Shown: positions 21,154 through 26,629 of the stretch, piece by piece
Layout: each line of letters starts with the position of its first letter
Position numbering within the stretch: position 1 is the first letter of the stretch
Origin: an uncultured Verrucomicrobiales bacterium
GTDB lineage: Bacteria > Verrucomicrobiota > Verrucomicrobiia > Verrucomicrobiales > Akkermansiaceae
Direction: 5' to 3'
Assembly: GCA_937916135.1 (NCBI GenBank)
Contig: CALFTQ010000057.1
Span: 1-26,629, forward strand
DNA length: 26,629 nt
Translations under genes and position numbers: made by a program
The notes under the pieces: model-generated
Seen by the model: the letters and a program-made list of their open reading frames with translations, nothing else
The model's database searches: none
Told to the model about the DNA's origin: nothing

Positions 21154-21313
21154 ATTTGAATACGAATGACGAAGTGAAAAAGTTCCGCGGGTATTCGCCC
21201 GTCTGTATGGAATTGTTTGATGTACAATGGCGAGCCGTAAGACTCTCGTAACTTTTCACTTCGTACCTCCCAGCTCGCACTTCGTACTTTTGTCGGAACG
21301 ACAAATTCCCCTT
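21154..21313. repeat. heptamer-hairpin element D after the M3 peptidase gene
   Basis: Words ACGAATG and ACGAAGT (21160-21173) precede a CGGGTATTCGCCCG hairpin region. Then comes a block (21226-21309) that matches the repeats around fucO: AATGGCGAGCCG, ACTTTTCACTTCGTACCTCC, CGCACTTCGTAC, and the hairpin TTTGTCG-gaa-CGACAAA. It fills the gap between the peptidase and porin genes. The outer ends (TGTCCCAAAG) are missing. Confidence 0.65.
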
Positions 21314-21387
21314 TAGAGGCTCATCTCTCTCATAATCTACTTGTTTTCCAACTGTCATGGGGCAGGGTGGTGTCTACACCCGCAACC

Positions 21388-22875
21388 ATGAAAGCGAAAT
21401 CACTCTGCTACATGTTGGCGGCCACTGCCGTGGCCGGGTCTGCCGGGGCGCAGGACGCCAGCGGCTATCTGGATACATCCTGGGGCTGGGAACCGGCCTT
21501 TATAGAAATTGTGGAGGTGCCGGTGAGCCTGCAGAGCGGGATTACCCCGCAGGAGCAGATGGCCCGCCGCCATGCCGGTGTGCCCACGCACCGCCACCTG
21601 CTGAGCCAGGCCCGTAACCGCGATGAGGACGCCTCCAAGGCCCCGTGCCATGGCTGGCGCTTCCTGCCGGAGACCCCGCAGAAGTTCATGCCCTACCTGG
21701 ATTCCCTCTTTGTGCCCGGCAATACCTGCGCTGAGCCCGGTGCATGGGCAAAGAATGACCCCATTTCCACCGGTGCGCAGAGAATCAAGACTGCGCTGAG
21801 CCGCTATGGCCTGCAGTATGACCTGACCGCCTCGTACAACTACACCGCTATTCACCCCAAGCCTCATGGCCACCGAAGCGAGTTCTCCGCCTTCAACTGG
21901 TCGCTCACCGGCACCTGGTTCCTGGCCAAGGATTGCGACAACAGCCAGGGCGTGTTCCTCACCTTTGAGGCCGACTGGGGAATCGGCACCAATTTCTCTG
22001 AAAACCGCAGCAGCGCCGGGCGCAGCCTGGGCAGCCTGAGCAACCCGCAGGGCAGCCTGCGCGGCGGCAAGGGGGTGACCCTTCCTCAGCTGGCCCTGGG
22101 CTACAGCGGGTTCGATGGCAAGTGGGTGGCCATGGCCGGCACGCTGGACCTGAGCAACTATTTCGACCAGAATGCCTACTCCCCCTCCTGGGCCGGTGGG
22201 CTCATGAACGGCAGCTTCGGTTCCAACCCCTGCCTGCCGCTCACCACGGCCAACCTCGGCTTCATGACCGCCTGGCAACCCAGCGACAGCTTCTACGCCA
22301 TGTATGCCACCACCAGCACCAATACCGGGCTGAACCAGAACCCCTTCAACGACCTCAGCTCCAACTACTGGGTGCATCTCGCTGAAATCGGCTTCATCCG
22401 TGAGGATGTGCTCGGCATGGGCCCCGGCACCTACCGCCTGCAGTATACCATCACCGACCACGATGGCCACGCCGGCACCGGTTTCGGTATCAACCTCCAG
22501 CAGCAACTGGGCAGAAACTCCCGGCTCGGTTTCTTCACCCGCGCCGGCTTCATGGACCAGGATGCCGCCCGCATCACCGGCGTGAAGTGCGCCGCCACGG
22601 CCGGTTTCATGCTGCGCTCTCCCTTCCGCGAGAGCGGCTGGGGCAGCTCCAGCAACTATGAGAACGTCTCCTTCGGCTTCCTCTGGCAGCGTGCCGCCTC
22701 CAGCGAAAACCCGGTGCAGCACCGCGATGAATACGGCCTGGAGCTCAGCACCGTGGTGCAGGTCACCCCCACCTTCTTCCTGCAGCCCGATGTGCAGTAC
22801 ATCTTCAACCCCGTGCACGCCACGGATAAGGATGGCGCCTTTGTGCTCCAGATGCAGGGTGTCTTCAAATTCTGA
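21388..22875 (+). CDS. OprB-like outer-membrane porin
   Basis: This 495-residue protein starts at MKAKSLCYMLAATAVAGSAG with a clear signal peptide (cleavage near GAQ). The body is beta-barrel-like: alternating aromatic and glycine-rich strands (NWSLTGTWFLAKDCDNSQGV, TFEADWGIGTNFSENRSSAG, LGYSGFDGKWVAMAGTLDLS, YRLQYTITDHDGHAGTGFGI), and it ends in Phe (GVFKF), the outer-membrane insertion signal. The GTLDLSNYFDQN and YGLELSTVVQVTPTFFLQPD stretches resemble the carbohydrate-selective OprB family. It probably lets sugars pass the outer membrane, which would fit the nearby fucO. Four cysteines are unusual for a porin. It ends at a strong hairpin. Confidence 0.8.
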   Translation: MKAKSLCYMLAATAVAGSAGAQDASGYLDTSWGWEPAFIEIVEVPVSLQSGITPQEQMARRHAGVPTHRHLLSQARNRDEDASKAPCHGWRFLPETPQKFMPYLDSLFVPGNTCAEPGAWAKNDPISTGAQRIKTALSRYGLQYDLTASYNYTAIHPKPHGHRSEFSAFNWSLTGTWFLAKDCDNSQGVFLTFEADWGIGTNFSENRSSAGRSLGSLSNPQGSLRGGKGVTLPQLALGYSGFDGKWVAMAGTLDLSNYFDQNAYSPSWAGGLMNGSFGSNPCLPLTTANLGFMTAWQPSDSFYAMYATTSTNTGLNQNPFNDLSSNYWVHLAEIGFIREDVLGMGPGTYRLQYTITDHDGHAGTGFGINLQQQLGRNSRLGFFTRAGFMDQDAARITGVKCAATAGFMLRSPFRESGWGSSSNYENVSFGFLWQRAASSENPVQHRDEYGLELSTVVQVTPTFFLQPDVQYIFNPVHATDKDGAFVLQMQGVFKF

Positions 22876-22889
22876 TTTTCACGCGCTCC

Positions 22890-22915
22890 TCACCCCCGGC
22901 GAAAGCCGGGGGTGA
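22890..22915 (+). terminator. hairpin ending the porin transcript
   Basis: There is an 11-bp perfect stem, TCACCCCCGGC (22890-22900) with GCCGGGGGTGA (22905-22915), closed by a GAAA tetraloop, 14 bases after the porin stop. It lacks a U tract, so it may terminate or protect the 3' end. Confidence 0.6.
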
Positions 22916-22942
22916 AACTCCCTCTCCTCATGTGTTCTTTTT

Positions 22943-23213
22943 CACACATGTCCCAAAGTTGGAGTGCAGAGCGCGATAAATTGGAATTTGTCGTTCCGAC
23001 AAAAGTACGAAGTACGAGGTGGGAGGTACGAAGTGAAAGTTCCGCGAGCCTTGCGGCTCGCCATTTGTTATCAATAGAAAACACCTGCAGGCGCAGCCTG
23101 CCTGACTTTATACTTCGCACTTCCCACCTCGTACCTCGTACTTCTGCATATTCCCATTTATCCGGCAGAGGGGGGCAATCTGTTCCTATTTCCTACAAAA
23201 TCATTGGGACACA
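22943..23213. repeat. fucO-flanking repeat element A
   Basis: The ends are inverted: TGTCCCAA (22949-22956) on the left and TTGGGACA (23204-23211) on the right. The 14-bp word CATGTGTTCTTTTT lies directly outside on both sides (22929-22942 and 23214-23227), like a target duplication. Within it a 188-bp core (22975-23162), bounded by GATAAATTGGAAT and ATTCCCATTTATC, contains hairpins TTTGTCG-ttc-CGACAAA, GCGAGCC-ttgc-GGCTCGC and GCAGGC-gca-GCCTGC and tandem ACGAAGT-like heptamers. The core is the inverse of the one in element B. There is no reading frame for a transposase, so it is a non-autonomous repeat. Confidence 0.75.
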
Positions 23214-23247
23214 CATGTGTTCTTTTTGTCTGCACTTTCTTTTTTGA

Positions 23248-23275
23248 TTGCAAACGGATAAAAAACTGGTATGGT
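23248..23275 (+). promoter_or_regulatory. fucO promoter
   Basis: TTGCAA (23248-23253) and TATGGT (23270-23275) are 16 bases apart. The ATG at 23282 lies 7 bases past the -10 box, suggesting a leaderless mRNA. Confidence 0.5.
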
Positions 23276-23281
23276 GTAGAC

Positions 23282-24442
23282 ATGTCCGCAAAACGCTTTA
23301 TTCTGAATGAGACGAGCTACCATGGCCACGGTGCTGTGGAAGCCATCGTGACCGAAGTGAAGGGCCGTGGTTTTGCCAAGGCCCTGGTAGTGACCGATGC
23401 CGACCTGGTGAAGTTCGGCGTGGTGGCCAAGGTGACCACCCTGCTGGATGCCGCCGGTTGTGCCTACGAGATTTTCGACCAGGTGAAAGCCAATCCCAGC
23501 GTGGATGTGGTGAACAAGGGTGTGGCCGCTTTCAAGTCCGCCGGCGCTGATTACATGATTGCCATCGGTGGTGGCTCCCCGCAGGACACCGCCAAGGCCA
23601 TCGGCATCATCATCAACAACCCCGAGTTCTCCGATGTGGTGAGCCTGGAGGGCCTCGCCCCCACCAAGAACAAGTGCGTGCCCGTCATCGCCGTGGCCAC
23701 CACCGCCGGCACCGCCGCCGAGACCACCATCAACTATGTGATTACCGATGAAGCCAAGCGCCGCAAGTTCGTGTGCGTGGACCCGCACGATATCCCCGTG
23801 GTAGCCGTGGTTGACCCGGATATGATGAGCTCCATGCCCAAGGGCCTCACCGCCGCCACCGGTATGGACGCCCTCACCCACGCCATCGAGGGCTACACCA
23901 CCCTCGCCGCCTGGGAACTGGCCGATACGCTCAACATCAAGGCCGTGGAACTCATCGCCAAGAACCTGCGCAAGTCCGTGGAGAACGACCCCGATGGCCG
24001 CGAGGGCATGGCCCTGGGCCAGTATATGACCGGCATGGCCTTCTCCAACGTGGGCCTGGGCGTGGTGCATGGCATGGCTCACCCCCTGAGCGCTTTCTAC
24101 AACACCCCCCACGGCGTGGCCAATGCCGTGCTCCTGCCCTATGTGATGGAGTACAACGCCCCCTACACCGGCGAGAAGTTCCGCGAAATCGCCCGCGCCA
24201 TGGGCGTGCAGGGTGTGGACTCCATGAGCCAGGAGGAATACCGCAAGGCCGCCATCGATGCCGTGAAGCAGCTCTCCATTGATGTGAACATCCCCCAGAC
24301 CCTCGCTGAAATCGGCGTGAAGGAGGAAGACCTGGAGGCCCTCACCGATGCCGCCATGGCCGATGTCTGCACCGGCGGCAACCCCCGCCCCTGCACCTGG
24401 GACGAAGTGCTCGGCGTCTACAAGACTGCCTTCGGCAAGTAA
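23282..24442 (+). CDS. fucO: lactaldehyde reductase (L-1,2-propanediol oxidoreductase)
   Basis: This 386-residue protein starts at MSAKRFILNETSYHGHGAVE. It aligns nearly end to end with E. coli FucO, sharing IAIGGGSPQDTAKAIGIIIN, TTAGTAAETTINYVITDEAK, RRKFVCVDPHDIP, GMDALTHAIEGY, NVGLGVVHGMAHPLSAFYNT and PHGVANAVLLPYVM, which include the Asp and three His iron ligands of group III alcohol dehydrogenases. It reduces L-lactaldehyde from fucose or rhamnose breakdown to 1,2-propanediol with NADH under anaerobic conditions. Other fuc genes are not in the window. The gene stands alone, flanked by inverted copies of a 188-bp repeat core and followed by its own terminator. Confidence 0.95.
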   Translation: MSAKRFILNETSYHGHGAVEAIVTEVKGRGFAKALVVTDADLVKFGVVAKVTTLLDAAGCAYEIFDQVKANPSVDVVNKGVAAFKSAGADYMIAIGGGSPQDTAKAIGIIINNPEFSDVVSLEGLAPTKNKCVPVIAVATTAGTAAETTINYVITDEAKRRKFVCVDPHDIPVVAVVDPDMMSSMPKGLTAATGMDALTHAIEGYTTLAAWELADTLNIKAVELIAKNLRKSVENDPDGREGMALGQYMTGMAFSNVGLGVVHGMAHPLSAFYNTPHGVANAVLLPYVMEYNAPYTGEKFREIARAMGVQGVDSMSQEEYRKAAIDAVKQLSIDVNIPQTLAEIGVKEEDLEALTDAAMADVCTGGNPRPCTWDEVLGVYKTAFGK

Positions 24443-24465
24443 TTGCCCTTGTGACAATCCTGAAC

Positions 24466-24501
24466 AAAACCGGCGCAGCATTTACGCTGCGCCGGTTTTT
24501 C
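24466..24501 (+). terminator. fucO terminator
   Basis: AAAACCGGCGCAGC (24466-24479) and GCTGCGCCGGTTTT (24486-24499) form a 14-bp perfect stem with loop ATTTAC, 23 bases after the stop. The arm ends in a T run (24496-24500). Confidence 0.9.
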
Positions 24502-24516
24502 GCAGTACGACCGACG

Positions 24517-24795
24517 TGTCCCAAAGTTTGAGTACGGAGCTTGATAAATGGGAATATGCAGAAGTACGAGGTACGAGGTGGGAAGTGCGAAGTATAAAGT
24601 CAGGCAGGCTGCGCCTGCAGGTGTTTTCTATTGATAACAAATGGCGAGCCGCAAGGCTCGCGGAACTTTCACTTCGTACCTCCCACCTCGTACTTCGTAC
24701 TTTTGTCGGAACGACAAATTCTAATTTGTCGAGCAGATAGGGGCTTCTTCCAAAATGTTGCTGATGTTTCTATAGCTTACCAAATCTTTGGGACA
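24517..24795. repeat. fucO-flanking repeat element B
   Basis: The left end TGTCCCAAAG (24517-24526) and right end CTTTGGGACA (24786-24795) are inverted. A 9-bp direct repeat GGTTTTTCG lies outside (24494-24502 and 24802-24810), though at looser spacing than in element A. The 188-bp core (24543-24730) matches the reverse complement of element A's core at all but about two positions, while the outer segments keep the same orientation as in A and are clearly less similar. It has no coding potential. The right end is also found near 17811-17895. Confidence 0.75.
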
Positions 24796-24830
24796 CATGT
24801 GGGTTTTTCGGTACCCGTTGGAAAATGCGC

Positions 24831-24859
24831 TTGCGGAGGGAGTGAGGGTCTGGTAAAAT
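24831..24859 (+). promoter_or_regulatory. promoter of the thioredoxin-like gene
   Basis: TTGCGG (24831-24836) and TAAAAT (24854-24859) are 17 bases apart. The ATG at 24866 is 7 bases past the -10 box, so the mRNA is probably leaderless. Confidence 0.65.
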
Positions 24860-24865
24860 GCCTGC

Positions 24866-25801
24866 ATGTTCAGGAAAACTCTTTGTGCAGCGCTTATGCT
24901 GGCGGCTCTGGCCCCGGCCTGGGCTGCTGAGTGGATGACGGATCTGGAGGCAGCCAAGGCCAAGGCTGCCGCAGAAAACAAGGCAGTGCTCATTGATTTC
25001 ACCGGGTCTGACTGGTGCGGCTGGTGCATCCGGCTGCGCAAGCAGGTGCTCGATACCCCCGCGTTCGAATCCTACGCGAAGGATAAGTTTGTGCTCATGG
25101 AGGTGGATGTGCCGAACAACCCGAAGTTCGACCCCGAGCTTCGCAAGCGCAACGAGCAGCTTTGCGAGCAGTTCAGCGTGGATGGCTTCCCCACTATCAT
25201 GGTCATCACCCCTCAGGGAGAGGTGGTCGGTGGCTTCAGCGGCTTCAAACCCACGGTAGATGCCACTGCCAAGACGCTGGATGCCGCTCTGGCCACTGCC
25301 GACCTGCTGAAGAAGGCTGAAAGCCAGCAGGGACCCGAGCAGCTGGCTACCTTGGCACAGGCCTACAAGAGCATCCCCGAGGATTTTCACCGCCAGGCCG
25401 CACCCCTCCGCCAGCGAATCGTAGCCCTCGACCCGCAGGATACCACCGGCCTGGTACGCCAGCAGCGTGTGCAGACCCAGCGTGAGACCCTGGCAACCGC
25501 CCTCCCCGCAGCCCGGACCCCGCAGGAGGCTCTTGCCATTGTGGACAAGGCTCTGACCACCGCTGAGCCGGAAAACAAGCCTGGCATGCTCCAGCTCAAG
25601 TTCCAGATCCTGCTCTCCTCTGCCCAGAGCGTGGATGATGTGAAAGCCGCCGCCGCCGTGGGCCGCGAGGCTATGAAGCTCGCTCCGAATGTGCCCCCCG
25701 CTGCCAGACAGCGGTTTGAGGCCTCCTTCTCTGATCCTGAGGAGGTTCTGAAGCGCGTTCAGCGTATGCGTTCCCGTCAGCCTGCTGCCCCCGCAAAATA
25801 A
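24866..25801 (+). CDS. periplasmic thioredoxin-like protein
   Basis: This 311-residue protein has a signal peptide (MFRKTLCAALMLAALAPAWA, cleavage near 20-21). Residues 25-140 form a thioredoxin fold with active site Cys51-Gly-Trp-Cys54 (FTGSDWCGWC) and the cis-proline segment FSVDGFPTIMVI, closest to the Thioredoxin_7 group of secreted bacterial thioredoxins. The rest (about 145-311) is a helical, alanine- and glutamine-rich domain that looks like helical repeats (TPQEALAIVDKALTTAEPEN, AAAAVGREAMKLAPNVPPAA). It probably reduces or shuffles disulfides in the periplasm. The partner is unknown. It stands alone with its own promoter. Confidence 0.85.
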   Translation: MFRKTLCAALMLAALAPAWAAEWMTDLEAAKAKAAAENKAVLIDFTGSDWCGWCIRLRKQVLDTPAFESYAKDKFVLMEVDVPNNPKFDPELRKRNEQLCEQFSVDGFPTIMVITPQGEVVGGFSGFKPTVDATAKTLDAALATADLLKKAESQQGPEQLATLAQAYKSIPEDFHRQAAPLRQRIVALDPQDTTGLVRQQRVQTQRETLATALPAARTPQEALAIVDKALTTAEPENKPGMLQLKFQILLSSAQSVDDVKAAAAVGREAMKLAPNVPPAARQRFEASFSDPEEVLKRVQRMRSRQPAAPAK

Positions 25802-25827
25802 ATTCTCAACAAAACGCAATTTTAGGC

Positions 25828-25856
25828 TTGCCAAACCCTGCCATCGCGTGTATACT
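25828..25856 (+). promoter_or_regulatory. tRNA promoter
   Basis: TTGCCA (25828-25833) and TATACT (25851-25856) are 17 bases apart, giving a start near 25863 and a 5' leader of about 33 bases before the mature tRNA. Confidence 0.75.
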
Positions 25857-25895
25857 TCTCTCACCAGCCGCTCCGGCGGTTCGGTAAATACAAAT

Positions 25896-25967
<72 letters not shown>

Positions 25968-25972
25968 TTATG

Positions 25973-26018
25973 GGAGCGGTCGTAACCAAGACAAAATGGT
26001 AACGACCGCTCCTTTTTT
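25973..26018 (+). terminator. tRNA terminator
   Basis: GGAGCGGTCGT (25973-25983) pairs with ACGACCGCTCC (26002-26012), with three more inner pairs, followed by TTTTTTG. Confidence 0.9.
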
Positions 26019-26098
26019 GTGCCTTGATTTAAGCGACTTATAAAACTGGTGCTTGTTGAGCACCACCGGAATGGTGCTTGCCTCGCTGTTAATGTTCT

Positions 26099-26629
26099 GG
26101 GTCAATAGCAAAAAGTGTGGAATTTGAATTTTCATATCACAATGTGCCCACATTCAATTAAGACTCTTAATCGGTAGTTCTGAAAGTTACGATAGCCATA
26201 GGCGCGGCGTTGAATTAATTTCATTTTTCTATGGAAGCCTTCGGTGACTCCGTTGCTTTTCGTAAAGCGCCACATGCGGATAATCGGTTCGAACCATTGT
26301 CTGATGGTGCGCCCAAGTTTCTTGAATATCTCTGGCGCATCATGGAGCAATAGCCATACCATTTCTTTGAGCTTTTCCAGTAATGGAATGCAAGCTTTTC
26401 TCTTCTGTTCCTTGATACTTAATAAGGCACACAGTTCTTCCTTGAATTCGTGCGCTGTCTGAATGGCTGGATGCTGCTCAAATTCCTTCTGGAGTAGTTG
26501 ATTTTGTTTTGCGGTCAGATTCTTACCCTTTGTTCGCAGAGCGCAGGTGATGCCGCGCTTCCATCGAATGTCCGGATCTTCAGCTTTGCAGAACTCGTGG
26601 AATGTGGAGATAACAAGTTTTATCACATG
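26099..26629 (-). mobile_element. ISL3-family insertion sequence, partial
   Basis: The transposase C terminus starts at 26132. About 30 bases beyond its stop the sequence GGGTCAATAGCAAAAAGTG (from 26099) has the look of an ISL3-type terminal repeat. The other end lies past the window, so neither the matching inverted repeat nor a target duplication can be checked. The element sits about 80 bases after the tRNA terminator. Confidence 0.55.
26132..26629 (-). CDS. ISL3-family transposase, C-terminal part (cut by window edge)
   Basis: About 165 residues are visible and the frame stays open to the edge. The GTG at 26626 is most likely an internal valine. The final part RMWRFTKSNGVTEGFHRKMK followed by LIQRRAYGYRNFQNYRLRVL is the hallmark end of ISL3 DDE transposases (SNG.xEG.N.KIK..KRRAYGxRNFxNFRLR), including the last catalytic Glu in TEG. 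Complete ISL3 transposases have about 400 residues, so the N-terminal zinc finger, helix-turn-helix and first two catalytic Asp lie outside. The gene is AT-richer than the neighbouring chromosomal genes, as expected for a mobile element. Confidence 0.85.
   Translation of the reverse strand, partial: HVIKLVISTFHEFCKAEDPDIRWKRGITCALRTKGKNLTAKQNQLLQKEFEQHPAIQTAHEFKEELCALLSIKEQKRKACIPLLEKLKEMVWLLLHDAPEIFKKLGRTIRQWFEPIIRMWRFTKSNGVTEGFHRKMKLIQRRAYGYRNFQNYRLRVLIECGHIVI

Noticed and set aside
22943..23213. Insertion sequence with its own transposase
   Set aside because: The element is about 270 bp with no reading frame of transposase type; at most it is non-autonomous.

Overview
The window looks like a chromosomal segment of a GC-rich Gram-negative bacterium of the Verrucomicrobiota, probably a gut-type Akkermansia relative. 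The evidence is the GC-rich coding DNA, a lactaldehyde reductase (FucO) typical of fucose and mucin users, an OprB-like porin, lipoprotein and signal-peptide genes, and the overall gene content. This placement is an inference from gene content, not from a phylogeny.

Layout from left to right. The left edge holds the start of rpsB (minus strand) behind a clear promoter and a leader of about 100 bases. Next are two tandem DUF3592-type membrane proteins and a small unknown protein (minus). A plus-strand accessory stretch (2.8-6.0 kb) follows: an AT-richer DinD homologue with an extra C-terminal winged helix, a lipoprotein, a one-pass membrane protein, the SRP RNA gene (ffs), and a HipB-like regulator behind three evenly spaced palindromic operators, followed by a 35-codon remnant of hipA. 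The minus-strand core block then carries a cysteine-free family 4-like uracil-DNA glycosylase, smpB and rpoZ. Divergent from rpoZ is ssb, with a candidate small RNA and a 32-residue membrane peptide behind it. Then come trmD, prfB (with its programmed +1 frameshift), recR, a small membrane protein and fabF, all on the minus strand.

The right half is mostly plus strand: a DASS/SLC13 transporter, an AGCS sodium:amino-acid symporter bracketed by two copies of a conserved structured RNA that each end in a terminator, an RmlD-like reductase, a secreted M3 metallopeptidase, an OprB-like porin, fucO, a periplasmic thioredoxin-like protein, a tRNA with anticodon CAT, and the C-terminal part of an ISL3-type transposase cut by the window edge.

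The least ordinary material is between the genes. (1) Arrays of dissimilar short hairpins are strung together by a constant 7-base linker (ATGAAAT or ACGAAAT); the largest has ten hairpins between prfB and recR. (2) A repeat family is built of ACGAAGT-like heptamers plus hairpins. Two copies flank fucO, and their 188-bp cores are almost identical but inverted relative to each other while their outer ends are not. (3) A twin RNA motif with a 35-base identical core lies beside the sodium symporter. (4) Three 24-bp palindromes sit exactly 51 bp apart in front of the orphan HipB. (5) Many sigma70-type promoters have the -10 box only 5-13 bases before the ATG, implying widespread leaderless or nearly leaderless mRNAs.
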